Source of the DNA: Fen-1258 sp947085815
GTDB lineage: Bacteria; Bacteroidota; Ignavibacteria; Ignavibacteriales; Melioribacteraceae
Length of the DNA: 59,229 nt
Direction: 5' to 3'
NCBI GenBank assembly: GCA_947085815.1
Contig: CAMTXU010000027.1
Coordinates: forward strand, 1 to 59,229
The notes below the pieces were generated by a model. It was not told the origin of the DNA and made no database searches. It saw only the letters and a program-made list of their open reading frames with translations. The translations under genes and the position numbers were made by a program. Shown piece after piece: positions 52,601 through 59,229 of the stretch. Numbering within the stretch: the stretch's first letter is position 1; each line of letters opens with the position of its first letter.

Positions 52601-53366
52601 AGAATCAGTTACACCTGCTACAACAGCTGCAGTATTCTCACATCAAGCCGGTCTTGGCGGATTTGGTCAATTAACATTCACACCAACCACTGCCGAAGCT
52701 GGTAAAGTCTATACTATAGTTGTTAAAGCTACAGCATCATCTGGTCTATTCTCAACAACAACAACAGTTCTAACCGTTGGCATTAACAATGCGCCCACAT
52801 TTGTTCTATTTGATGTTGCTAGAACTGTAAAAGTTCATAACGTTCCAGTTGCAGTAACATTCCAATATACAGCTACAGATGCAGATGGTGATCCATTTAC
52901 TTGGACTTTAGTATCAGGTAAGGGGTTTATCTCTACAACAGGTCTTTATACATGGACTCCAGTAGCTGCAGATAAGGGAACAACAAACACAGTTAAAGTA
53001 AGAATAACAGATGCAGCTAATCCGTTAATCTTTACAGAAACAACTGCAGTTCTAACAGTAGAAAACTTAATTACCAGTGTTGAAAGCATTGAAGGCGTTC
53101 CGACTAATTTTGCTCTTTTGCAGAATTATCCAAACCCATTCAATCCAAGCACAACTATTCAATTTGCAATTCCAACCTCATCTAATGTTAAGGTTTCTGT
53201 ATTTAACATTCTCGGTGAAGAAGTTGCAGTTCTTGTTAATAGTATGATGGCAGCTGGTAACTACAAGGTTTCGTTTAATGCTTCTAATCTACCAAGTGGT
53301 TTGTACTTGTATAGAATTCAAGCAGATAACTTTAACCAAGTTAGAAAAATGATGTTAACCAAGTAA
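46695..53366 (+). CDS. Giant secreted beta-helix/Ig-like protein with T9SS sorting domain (2223 residues)
   Basis: The signal peptide is residues 1-23 (LFMMLSFLFLLGTTTFAQ). Residues 25-90 (WYVNAATGNDAYDGT, AGNTYAETVVL) resemble the start of right-handed beta-helix proteins. About 1500 residues of Gly/Thr/Asn/Ala-rich strands follow (GNLTVTG, TGNLT, AGTTVVLT types), then Ig- or cadherin-like domains (VNGEQKTSSFVATVQAKP; NNAPTFVLFDV to YTATDADGDPFTWTL). The C-terminal 90 residues are a T9SS type A sorting signal: NFALLQNYPNPFNPSTTI, GEEVAVLV, LPSGLYLYRIQ, VRKMMLTK. It is predicted to cross the outer membrane by type IX secretion and remain on the surface. A ribosome site GGAG lies upstream. Its Thr/Ala-rich composition opens many false frames on the opposite strand. 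Confidence 0.9.
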   Translation: MNLKKLFMMLSFLFLLGTTTFAQTNWYVNAATGNDAYDGTQAAFSAGLVGPKATISAMLASPFVVNGDIINIAGNTYAETVVLTKRVELLATGSAVTILNLTLNTGSSTATEINNDASNIDLIVSGTLLVQSGRYTIETADFVLGSGATEELVVGTGTLGFNASPTATNNDYFLKFSNNAALAYDATDIPAAGQDAKDITFAGSATVTLPANLLANRDVTITSGTVAIGANTLSVGRHFANNSVTGYTTAAAGSVILAATGNVSGAGPFQNLTTAAAAITTTLTSNITFVNIDAVTNSTYTLGAGATLALSTFTLTTPGNIVDLSGAANITNGTGGTIVMNGSVTQSFQIPNSQNTTIGNFTINKPTGSILNLVTATNTVGNMGSFTFTKKFDFVSGQLETNFNNVVIGAAHGTVANIGGPINRAGTSTGVFNLINTTNGVVFGGTGQINIPVLNASTGMTNEFTLLTAIGSNLTVTDGILKTASLTLVNGNISVYGGGTLTMNGSTVSVTGNMSVGDGANTAGTITGTSNVTVSGAASFVGSSATSKIDLTTAGSTPAGNLTVTGSLTDGSAGTSVRANTLNVGTLIQTTGSTVTTLANLVVGAGGVTGSVAALTVGGNFQSTGAVVFDAGAKAITGTFTALSTVTTGAGTVTITSTAAITGNLTVGTGAFAINGTGLSTFGANVLNGAGAATLTIAGTSTIAGNVTDNGGAGNTFVVTFNRATTITGNIAFTIAAGGSKVVFGSAAGRGAQVSSVKNITYANAVAGDITINSTSATDNHSLGITGDVTLTANAGGAIVLGNNSKLIFNGTATLVATPANQQVINVASALTIAGTGSVEFANSGAGSTAETDPSVNFPTAVNFECPNIILTSNGVSGANLALTANGTITRTGGRISSAAAGINVARNLVYNNASDLTTGIEFSTNATNVANLTLTTGFAGKVTLSAALTPTITGILTVASGRELALGANVLTVAKTTTGTNISVAGTVSGTGKVALTVPAAAVTIAGAGTMGNLDVNFGANDQVVTLTGPSTLTGNFLSSGGAAVGTLTFDTGSFTTVLGTTTLDNKTINLPTAGFTATGSLTHTAGTVVFPTGTGNFTLLAAANSIAGGLTYDFTTNTNVFGRLNLMGSAAQTLTLGGPQTVARVNINNAAGVTIQAFTLTATDLYLTSGLLTHNGLLATTSITRKITDTTNGQIATQPASGPANVTYVGTASGSTGPELLGVLTTLTINSDIGFNPTITLASGTTIVNGGTLNLSRGTLAAGTNLTFAAGTETVIRADGTLTGTPAFNGTVNLQYLNSTAITTGTEWSSPTAVGTVLVNCLGTTLTLGQNSTATGLVTVSFGTLDLGNFSLSLAAGLTNNATVSTSGTGFLNYTGTFTLNGTATSYPKTVVNGTGITLTAPALTTVTLNGDLVVTKGTFSVGGATTLVVKGNIDIQTTATAFTDNGKVVKLTGNFSIVGDDATPAANPIITQSAGTLEFNGTTAQTITTRQSTNKGYLNKVKINNAAGVTLLTNVVLDDGKNLDLTLGNITTGSFSLQLGTGAVATITNASKNSYVNGNLNRWAKSDLTVGDVLGGKYVFPLGTSDGKYRPVTIVFPGTIGTGVNHIIKINHTNSAVTATVGIPFTNAGVTINKLAPLYWTIGMYDATAPTGLLTPTNNPQVTFGAGGVTFGDLSLTRAVYRLTSPLNTWTMPGTVGVPYYDVNDVATIVHSGVQGWATEPQQLFAIGYASNFVVANALTAQTLVVGGTAYTKDVNAAPAVFSGSQGTLVYTVTSSDVTKATATIVAGVLTVTAVAEGTSTITVTATDVNGEQKTSSFVATVQAKPTFTLPVASTFTVAEAATSGNTVVFAASGTAGITYTMIPNTPALTWAAFDAATATLTLTPTYGVAGAVTGGVYTITIRATGTNGLFTDKVLTVTVTTTLRNPVWTGTGTSTIATKSIKYNEAFTYSYVAVSPDNHTITYSLESVTPATTAAVFSHQAGLGGFGQLTFTPTTAEAGKVYTIVVKATASSGLFSTTTTVLTVGINNAPTFVLFDVARTVKVHNVPVAVTFQYTATDADGDPFTWTLVSGKGFISTTGLYTWTPVAADKGTTNTVKVRITDAANPLIFTETTAVLTVENLITSVESIEGVPTNFALLQNYPNPFNPSTTIQFAIPTSSNVKVSVFNILGEEVAVLVNSMMAAGNYKVSFNASNLPSGLYLYRIQADNFNQVRKMMLTK

Positions 53367-53421
53367 TTTATTCTTGTTAGGACTTAAGAAATTAAGTACT
53401 TGCGAGTTTATTTTATAATGC

Positions 53422-53451
53422 AAAAAACCCCCGCTTCGGCGGGGGTTTTTT
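53422..53451 (+). terminator. Rho-independent terminator after the giant gene
   Basis: Six A, then stem CCCCCGC, loop TTCG, stem GCGGGGG and six T. It is symmetrical, so it would also stop minus-strand transcription. It lies 56 bases after the stop codon. Confidence 0.95.
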
Positions 53452-53576
53452 GTTTTAATCATCCGTTTGAAATATGATACTTGTAGAAGACGATTCGGTG
53501 AATCGTATTCCTTTTAATAACTTCTTTTCTTCTCTTTCAGCTTTGGCATCGGCTTTAATTTATAGGGTCTCTTCAT

Positions 53577-53640
53577 AAAATTAAATCAGCAGTAATCATA
53601 AATGACTTGCCTGCGGCAGGCGGGTCTGCGTTCTATTAGT
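53577..53640. repeat. Half copy of TAGAACGCAGAT-family repeat at the YyaL-like stop codon
   Basis: On the minus strand the gene stop TAA is followed at once by TAGAACGCAGACCCGCCTGCCGC, then ATTTATGATTACTGC. Only one inverted end is intact. It carries the GCCTGCCGCAGGC palindrome, as at 28285. Confidence 0.65.
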
Positions 53641-55690
53641 GTAGTAATTGTCTAAGCGCTTCCTTAATATCAGTCGTTGGTAATGAGCAGGCAAAGTTTT
53701 TACACACATGGATTGTCGGCTTGGTATCAATTGCACCGTAGGCTTTAAGATAATCGGAAGTGGGCGAATAGAGCGGATCATTAAAATCCGCAAGAATAAG
53801 AACTTTATTAGGAATGAAATTGTGCGAAAGTTGAGCTAATAATTCTTTAGTTACTTCCGATGAGTAATTGCCGGCAACAATTATTTCAACACTTTGGTCG
53901 TTGGCAAAATCGAAAGCAGAAAGGAGTTGAGTGAAAGCCTGGGGATTCTGAATAAGCATTTGAGAAGCCGACTCGAATAATTTAGCAGCAAGGTTTTCAT
54001 ATTTTGAATCAGCCGTAATTCTTGAAATACGCAAGAGATTGAGTGCGAAGACGGAATTACCTGAGGGTATAGCACCGTCATAATATTCTTTTGAGCGGAC
54101 AATTAACTTTTCAGCGTAATCAGGTGAGAAGAAAAACCCGCCATTCTGATCATCCCAAAAATGTTTAATTGCAATCTCGGTCAATTGAATGGCTTGAGTA
54201 AGATAAACTACTTTGAAAGTTGATTCATATAGTTCCAGATCAGCCCATACAAGAAAAGCATAATCATCCAGATTACCTTCAATTCCGGAATCACTATCTC
54301 TATAACGGTGAATTAATTTCCCGTCCGATTTGGTCAATTTTTCATTTATAAAATCGACAGCATCTTCGGCAGCAGCTATGTATTGATTATTCTGAAAAAC
54401 TCTTCCTGCTTTAGCAAGTGCGGTTATCATTAAACCGTTCCAGTCTGTAAGAATTTTGTCGTCTTTATACGGGTGAATTCTTTTCTCTCTATGTTCAAAG
54501 AGTTTAGTCAGGCAATATTTAGTTCTGGTTTCATTTCCTATCTCTACAGATGAATCTGTAATGTGAAGAATATTTATACCGGTTGAATTCGGCTCCCGCT
54601 CCTCATTAAAATTACCCTCATCTGTTGCGTTGTATAAATTGCTGAAATAATCCGCGTCCTCTTTGCCGAGAAGGTCAACAAGTTCTTCACTTGTCCAGAC
54701 GTAAAATTTCCCCTCTATTCCTTCACTATCGGCATCCTCGGCAGAATAAAATCCACCATCGGGTGAGGTCATATCTCGTAATACGTATATAATAATCTCA
54801 TCCACAGTTTTACCAAACTCAGTAATTCCAGTTGCTTGAAATGCTTCCGTGTAAGCCATTGTGAGTAGAGCTTGATCGTACAACATCTTTTCGAAATGCG
54901 GTACAAGCCATTTAGAATCGGTAGAGTATCTGTGAAAACCGAAACCAACATGATCGAATATTCCGCCTTTTCTCATTTCAGTTAATGTTTTAGTGACCAT
55001 ATTTAATGATTGCTGATCACCTCTTCTTTTCCAATAACGTAGGAGAAACATTAAATTGTGAGGAGAAGGGAATTTAGGGGCTTTGCCAAAACCACCGTTT
55101 ATTGGATCAAATTTTTTCTCAAAATTATTATATGCGTTATCCAAAACAGTGGCATCAAGTGCTTCGGACACTTTAGAGGAATATGTTTCAAGTAAATGAT
55201 TCGTCAATTCAACCGAACTCTTTTCAATTTCATCACGTTTGGATCTCCATGCTTCATCGATTCTAATTATCAAATCCTTAAACCCTATCCTTCCGTATCT
55301 ACTTTCTTTGGGAAAATAAGTGCCGGAATAAAACGGTTTTTTATCGGGCGTCAAAACAACCGATAAAGGCCAGCCGCCGCTGCCGGTCATCATCTGGCAG
55401 ATCATCATATAAATGTTATCAATGTCGGGACGCTCCTCACGGTCAACTTTTATCGATACAAAAACCTGATTCATCAGATCGGCTGATTCCTGATCTTCGA
55501 AAGATTCGTGTTCCATTACATGACACCAGTGACAAGTTGAATATCCGATAGAAAGAAATATTGGCTTATCTTCGCGTTTAGCTTTTTCAAAGGCCTCTTC
55601 TCCCCAAGGATACCAATCAACTGGATTATGAGAATGCTGTAAAAGATAGGGACTAGTTTCGTTGATTAAGCGGTTGGAATTTTTGTGCAT
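53636..55690 (-). CDS. Thioredoxin-domain protein of the YyaL/SSP411 family
   Basis: The 684-residue protein begins NRLINETSPYLLQHSHNPVDWYPWGEEA, the DUF255 signature. It has a thioredoxin-like site STCHWCHVM (CxxC) at about 51-59, then GGWPLSVVLTPD and an alpha-barrel rich in conserved GGFGKAPKFPSPHNL, YDQALL, GGFYSAEDADSEG and LTDWNGLMITALAKAG. It resembles N-acylglucosamine 2-epimerase-like barrels. The family is cytoplasmic, of unclear role. The gene ends at a repeat, and the giant gene's bidirectional terminator follows. Confidence 0.93.
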   Translation of the reverse strand: MHKNSNRLINETSPYLLQHSHNPVDWYPWGEEAFEKAKREDKPIFLSIGYSTCHWCHVMEHESFEDQESADLMNQVFVSIKVDREERPDIDNIYMMICQMMTGSGGWPLSVVLTPDKKPFYSGTYFPKESRYGRIGFKDLIIRIDEAWRSKRDEIEKSSVELTNHLLETYSSKVSEALDATVLDNAYNNFEKKFDPINGGFGKAPKFPSPHNLMFLLRYWKRRGDQQSLNMVTKTLTEMRKGGIFDHVGFGFHRYSTDSKWLVPHFEKMLYDQALLTMAYTEAFQATGITEFGKTVDEIIIYVLRDMTSPDGGFYSAEDADSEGIEGKFYVWTSEELVDLLGKEDADYFSNLYNATDEGNFNEEREPNSTGINILHITDSSVEIGNETRTKYCLTKLFEHREKRIHPYKDDKILTDWNGLMITALAKAGRVFQNNQYIAAAEDAVDFINEKLTKSDGKLIHRYRDSDSGIEGNLDDYAFLVWADLELYESTFKVVYLTQAIQLTEIAIKHFWDDQNGGFFFSPDYAEKLIVRSKEYYDGAIPSGNSVFALNLLRISRITADSKYENLAAKLFESASQMLIQNPQAFTQLLSAFDFANDQSVEIIVAGNYSSEVTKELLAQLSHNFIPNKVLILADFNDPLYSPTSDYLKAYGAIDTKPTIHVCKNFACSLPTTDIKEALRQLLH

Positions 55691-55764
55691 AATTACTCTT
55701 CAATTATTTTACTCTTGACTAAACCAATGGCTCAATCAGTTAGTTCAATACAGAGCGATCAAAT

Positions 55765-56049
55765 TTATGCTTGGGTTTTTCTTCCTTTAGTAAGCATACC
55801 TATAACAAGAGCAAAAACTGCCGAGCCGATAATTGACCATACAATAGGGAATTCTCTTCCCTGAATATTCATAGTATAGAACATTGGTAAATCTAATTCA
55901 CGCGCGATTAATGGTCCGAGCCATGCGCCTATAAATCCAACTATAATTGAAACAAAACATCCACCAAGCGAATAACCGGCTATACTTTGACCGATTCCGC
56001 CGCAAATGGCAGCAATTACAATCAGTAAAAGAAATCCTCCGAGACTCAT
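55765..56049 (-). CDS. GlsB/YeaQ/YmgE family small membrane protein
   Basis: The start at 56049 (MSLGGFLLLIVIAAICGGIGQ) follows GGGAG at 7 bases; an earlier ATG at 56079 has no such site. The 94 residues have about three membrane segments rich in glycine (GGIGQSIAG, GGCFVSIIVGFIGAWLG, SIIGSAVFALVIGML). The family is tied to stress responses in other bacteria, without a firm mechanism. It stands alone, 75 bases upstream of the YyaL-like gene on the same strand. Confidence 0.85.
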   Translation of the reverse strand: MSLGGFLLLIVIAAICGGIGQSIAGYSLGGCFVSIIVGFIGAWLGPLIARELDLPMFYTMNIQGREFPIVWSIIGSAVFALVIGMLTKGRKTQA

Positions 56050-56079
56050 TTTAACTCCCTGCTCTTTATGGATCGACAT

Positions 56080-56604
56080 ATTTGATGATCAAAAAATAAT
56101 AAAATCCGGTTTAAGATATTTTTGAAGATCATTCAGTTCTTTCTCTAAAGAAATTCCGTACTTATCTAATTAATTCACGTGACACAGTCCACATGAAAAA
56201 ACTTAGCCACTGCCTATGGCAGAGTCTTGGTGGCAAATCTTTCCTCTCTGTGTAACATGAGTAAATAAATAACTCACCTTACGCAAAAGTTTTATCTTAG
56301 CGTAATTCTGTGGCTTCTCGGCGGCACTCTGTGTAACAAAGACCAATAAATATCACAGAGCATGCGCAGAGAACCACGGAGAAAATATCTTTTCTTCAAT
56401 TTTAGCGTAAGGCGAGTAAATAATTATTTCATTATACACTTGTATGCTTGGATCATCTTTCAAATCCAACAAATAATGTAATTTCGATTCTGAAGTCATT
56501 CGTATTTTTTGCTGTTTCTATAAGTCAAAATAGTATTATTTTTAGTATAAAAACTGAGTTGCAAACAATTATTCTAAAACTATTCAAAATCAACAGAGGC
56601 TGTG
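56080..56604. other. Divergent intergenic region with dispersed repeat fragments
   Basis: No gene is supported. It contains repeat fragments of the CTCTGTGTAAC and CACAGAGAACCACGGAG kind (56240-56390) and a CTTACGC/GCGTAAG inverted pair, plus promoters for the flanking genes. The plus-strand frame at 56448 lacks coding character. Confidence 0.5.
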
Positions 56605-57093
56605 ATGAAAAAGTTCTTACTAATAAACGCGTTCATATTATTTGGTTTGATTAATGTGGCGAGCGCACAAGATTCAAAAGAAAAAAGCAGTAATCCAAAA
56701 TTCGATCCATCGAAAGATCCGTTTGCGGATTTAAAGACGGCAGTTGTTGAAGCACAGAATTCGGGCAAAAGAATACTACTTGATGTAGGAGGAGAGTGGT
56801 GCATATGGTGCCACCGTCTGGATGAATTTTTTGACGCGAATCCGGAACTCAAAAATTTTATGCACAATAATTTCGTTGTGCTGAAAATAAATTGGAGTCC
56901 TGAAAATAAAAACGAAAAATTTCTTGCGCAGTACCCAAAAGTTGCCGGCTACCCGCACATTTTCATTCTTGAAAGTGATGGTAAATTTCTATTCTCTAAA
57001 AACACAGGAGAGCTGGAAAAGGAAAAGTCCTACAATGCTGAAAAAATTATGAACTTCTTAAAAGGATGGGCACTCGAGAAGGAAAAATTGTAA
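56605..57093 (+). CDS. Exported thioredoxin-like protein
   Basis: ATG 56605 gives MKKFLLINAFILFGLINVASAQ, a signal peptide, so the protein acts in the periplasm. The mature part is one thioredoxin fold: ILLDVGGEWCIWCHRLDEFF holds the CxxC (CIWC), then NFVVLKINWSPENKNEKFL, with the cis-proline loop in VAGYPHIFIL. The GEWCIWCH form is close to the DUF255-like site of the divergent YyaL-like protein. Likely a thiol oxidoreductase or a dedicated reductant of an exported partner; which one is unknown. Confidence 0.87.
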   Translation: MKKFLLINAFILFGLINVASAQDSKEKSSNPKFDPSKDPFADLKTAVVEAQNSGKRILLDVGGEWCIWCHRLDEFFDANPELKNFMHNNFVVLKINWSPENKNEKFLAQYPKVAGYPHIFILESDGKFLFSKNTGELEKEKSYNAEKIMNFLKGWALEKEKL

Positions 57094-57447
57094 TTAATGA
57101 AATTTATCTGTTGCATGAATCGAATTGTGTCACTTCGAATCCCGCAAGGCGGGGTGAGAAGTCCTAAATTATTTCAAAAAAGATTCCTCACCCGACTAAA
57201 GTCGGATTCGGAATGACAATGTGATGGCTGTACAACCGACTCTGCCTGCCTGAAAACTAAAATCATGCTCAAATTGTAATTGGCATCCTATCTGTCGCGC
57301 CCCTTTAGTAAGTTAAATAAAATCAAATTCCCCGTAGAATATTTGCGAGGAGTTTTTAATATTTCCCCGAGCAGGTGAAAAACCGCATCAATCGTTATCC
57401 CGATCAATCTAAATAGAGATGAAATAATTATAGGGAAAAGCCGATTC
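57094..57447. repeat. Intergenic region with a TGTCATTCTGA-family repeat (57128-57218)
   Basis: The repeat runs from TGTCACTTCGAATCCCGC to TCGGATTCGGAATGACA, with internal hairpins (CCCGCAAGGCGGG, CCGACTAAAGTCGG) and GAGAAGTCCT/AGATTCCTC arm ends. It separates two convergent genes, as at 23678. The rest of the gap has no gene. Confidence 0.7.
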
Positions 57448-58212
57448 TTAAATTCTCACTCCTGTAACAATTTTAAAAGTCAGTTTTACAATAAACTTAA
57501 GATTGGGGTCCACCTCAATGGCATGTCTAATCTTTTCGATTCCGTACCGATACTCTGCATCACTTAAAGATGCTAATTGGGAAGACTGGTCCTTACGGAG
57601 GAATGTATCGTTTAATATATCTTCGCCAATAAACTCATTATAAATCTGTTGAATAGGTTTTTTTCTTATCTGTTTCAACCCGATTTCTTCCATCCATTCG
57701 GCTAACTCTTGGAATAGAGGATAACGGACTAAGTCTTTTTCATAGACACCGTCAAAGAAATCGTACACATACCACCTATCATTATTATCATGCGGATCTA
57801 CGCCAACAATTGAGAGAGTTCCATTTTGTTCTAATAGATTTGCGGCATTGAGTATGAATTCTCTCTTTTTGCTGAAATGCTGAATAGCATTTACACAATA
57901 GATCATATCAAATTTTTTGTTCGAGAAAGGAAGTAAATTTGCATCTCCACAAATCAAATTAATATTATTACTGATTTTCTGAGCCTCCTTTAACATGCCA
58001 ATCTCAGAATCAACACCAATTATTGTGATATCGTAAGAATCCAATTCAGACAACCAGTGCCCGGTTCCGCATCCAACTTCTAAAATATTTCTGGGTTTAT
58101 AATTGCCGATAATATTACCAAGAGCTTTGCTTACTCCACGCAGCGGATTGGATTTATAACGGCAATTATAGTTCGAATAGATTCCGTTGTAATTTACTTT
58201 ATGATTTTTCAT
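57448..58212 (-). CDS. Class I SAM-dependent methyltransferase
   Basis: From ATG 58212 the protein has 254 residues. Motif I is ILEVGCGTGHWL, followed by IIGVDSEIGML, ICGDANLLPFSNKKFDMIYCVNAIQHF (motifs II and III) and NGTLSIVGVDPHD. The C-terminal half (YDFFDGVYEKDLVRYPLFQEL) is not one I can tie to a substrate. The longer start at 58278 reads through the terminator of the upstream RRM gene and is rejected. It lies alone on the minus strand between that terminator and a repeat. Confidence 0.86.
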   Translation of the reverse strand: MKNHKVNYNGIYSNYNCRYKSNPLRGVSKALGNIIGNYKPRNILEVGCGTGHWLSELDSYDITIIGVDSEIGMLKEAQKISNNINLICGDANLLPFSNKKFDMIYCVNAIQHFSKKREFILNAANLLEQNGTLSIVGVDPHDNNDRWYVYDFFDGVYEKDLVRYPLFQELAEWMEEIGLKQIRKKPIQQIYNEFIGEDILNDTFLRKDQSSQLASLSDAEYRYGIEKIRHAIEVDPNLKFIVKLTFKIVTGVRI

Positions 58213-58262
58213 CCTACCCAATTTTTTTAAAAGAAAAATATAAAAAAGCAAAACACGGAGGC

Positions 58263-58288
58263 AAAAAAATCCCGCCAAGTGGCGGGAT
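58263..58288 (-). terminator. Rho-independent terminator of the RRM gene
   Basis: On the minus strand, ATCCCGCC, loop ACTT, GGCGGGAT, then a run of seven T. It is about 90 bases after the RRM gene stop and ends just upstream of the methyltransferase start. Confidence 0.9.
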
Positions 58289-58373
58289 GCAAGTAGTGGG
58301 ATCGGTATCCCTAATTGTTTTTAACTATTTGAACTACAGACAGAATATAAATAATTGCTAATAAAATAAAAGA

Positions 58374-58694
58374 CTACCAGCGTTTTCCGCCGCCGCTTCC
58401 ACCGCCACGGTTTCCACCGCCACGGTTTCCGCCGCCGCCGCGTCTATTGTCGGTTTTTGGACGCGCTTCATTCACAACAATTTTTTTGCCTTTAAGCTCT
58501 TGAGTATTGAGGGCTTCAATTGCCTTAGTGCCGGCAGCTTTATCGTTCATTTCAACAAATGCAAATCCCTTTGATTCACCGCTAAACATATCGCGTATAA
58601 TCTTCACACTCGATACCGTTCCAAATTCCTTAAAGAGACCTTCTAAATCTTGCTCGGTTGCTTGTTGGGATAAATTTCCTACATAAATGTTCAT
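58374..58694 (-). CDS. RNA-binding protein with one RRM and Gly-rich tail
   Basis: This 106-residue RRM protein starts at ATG 58694 (GGAG 8 bases upstream; a GTG at 58697 is less likely). RNP2 is IYVGNL (3-8) and RNP1 is KGFAFVEM (about 43-50). The tail after residue 80 is RGGGGNRGGGN-type, ending KRW. Such proteins act as RNA chaperones, often in cold or stress, in Bacteroidota, Cyanobacteria and relatives. It has its own terminator and is likely monocistronic, with the long 5' region (58698-59150) possibly a structured leader. Confidence 0.93.
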   Translation of the reverse strand: MNIYVGNLSQQATEQDLEGLFKEFGTVSSVKIIRDMFSGESKGFAFVEMNDKAAGTKAIEALNTQELKGKKIVVNEARPKTDNRRGGGGNRGGGNRGGGSGGGKRW

Positions 58695-58697
58695 CAC

Positions 58698-59152
58698 TTA
58701 CTCCTTTTGTTTTGTATTTCCCTGACAAGAAATTAATTAACTGATTAGCAATCCGACTCAAAACGAAATGAAAATGGAAAAGTACATGACGGAAATTAAA
58801 TTGGACGATAAGAGAATTCTCTTCAATCTAATTTAGAATCGCTAAATAAGATATTGCACAGAGTTAAAATTTAATATCGTAACAACAGTCAGATCCACTT
58901 AGTGATACAAACAAAAGTGGTAAAGTTATTATTATGATTATTATGGGTAGAAGTTAAGCTAAAATTTAACGTTTCACAAATAAATTTAAATTAGGGAAGA
59001 GCAAATAAAATTATGGAAGAAAAATTTCCAGATCATTTCCAGTCTAAAACAAAAAACATTGTGATTCCCTGAATTAAAAAATAATGAATGTAGCCGACGT
59101 AGTATTTGTCTATGCTTTGCGAATATAAAATATAAGTGTAGTACATAAATGG
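58698..59152. other. Upstream region of the RRM gene
   Basis: No gene is seen over 450 bases. The AT-rich sequence may contain a long 5' leader of the RRM gene on the minus strand. A 19-codon plus-strand frame near 59013 is too short and unsupported. Confidence 0.45.
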
Positions 59153-59178
59153 AAAAACCCGCAAAGTAGCGGGTTTTT
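59153..59178. terminator. Bidirectional rho-independent terminator
   Basis: AAAAACCCGC, loop AAAGTA, GCGGGTTTTT: a 10-bp symmetrical stem with A and T tracts. No gene ending here is visible, so it probably serves a gene beyond the window. A CCCGATTAATCGGG palindrome follows at about 59197-59210. Confidence 0.85.
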
Positions 59179-59229
59179 GCGGGGCCGACGAGACTTCCCG
59201 ATTAATCGGGACGACCTCCTGCGTGACGA

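Noticed and set aside
58212..58278. Longer start of the methyltransferase with a hydrophobic N-terminus
   Set aside because: The extension is read from the terminator of the RRM gene; the hydrophobic residues come from its A/T tract.

Overview
Organism. The window looks like a chromosomal piece of a low-GC member of the Ignavibacteria / Bacteroidota-Chlorobi group. The evidence is a C-terminal type IX secretion sorting domain of the NYPNPFNPST type on the giant secreted protein, a GWxTD-domain lipidless exported protein, an LptE-like lipoprotein and an Omp85 protein (a Gram-negative outer membrane), and intergenic spaces crowded with short dispersed palindromic repeats. This assignment is an inference from gene content; no rRNA or tRNA gene was seen. 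Layout. (1) 1-18.7 kb is a hydrogenase region. The end of hypF (+) faces a long, tightly overlapped minus-strand operon (15785 down to 1305). In order of transcription it encodes a QmoC-like membrane iron-sulfur subunit, an HdrA N-terminal half fused to NuoE, an HndB-like protein, a NuoF/HndC-like flavoprotein, a five-gene signalling cassette (DRTGG, CBS-ATPase, DRTGG, PHP, ATPase), a giant NuoG-HdrA fusion, MvhD, a 66-residue protein, the MvhG- and MvhA-like [NiFe] hydrogenase subunits and a maturation protease. hypC-hypD-hypE lie just upstream as a separate minus-strand cluster. Together they predict a cytoplasmic group 3c-like [NiFe] hydrogenase joined through MvhD to HdrA flavin modules and to a NuoE/NuoF NAD(P) module, which is the architecture expected for flavin-based electron bifurcation or confurcation. 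No HdrB is present. (2) 19-21.3 kb holds three pilin-like membrane-anchored proteins. (3) 21.9-26.4 kb holds an ABC-F ATPase with one degenerate composite site, YwbE, a DEAD-box helicase and two small proteins. (4) 26.5-44 kb is a long minus-strand run of envelope and housekeeping genes: Omp85, a PfkB kinase, GWxTD, RimO, CdsA, a CPBP protease, DUF3108, GT9, Mpg, a TPR protein, GT2, LptE, a sigma-54 activator, a SPOR protein, GxxExxY and MiaB. (5) 44.3-46 kb holds rpiA, interrupted in frame by repeat-derived peptides, and a VapBC-type toxin-antitoxin pair whose toxin is frameshifted. (6) 46.2-53.5 kb holds a 2223-residue secreted T9SS cargo with an elaborate leader. (7) 53.6-59.2 kb holds a YyaL-like thioredoxin-domain protein, a small membrane protein, an exported thioredoxin-like protein, a methyltransferase and an RRM protein. 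The most unusual theme is the repeats. At least three families occur: TGTCATTCTGA arms, TAGAACGCAGAT inverted ends, and GTCCCTAACGGGAC palindromes. In each, the longest copy encloses a small nuclease-type gene (GIY-YIG, GxxExxY of the PD-(D/E)XK type, and an IS200-type Y1 transposase remnant), while shorter copies have none. The TAGAACGCAGAT copies sit almost exactly between the stop codon of one gene and the start of the next.
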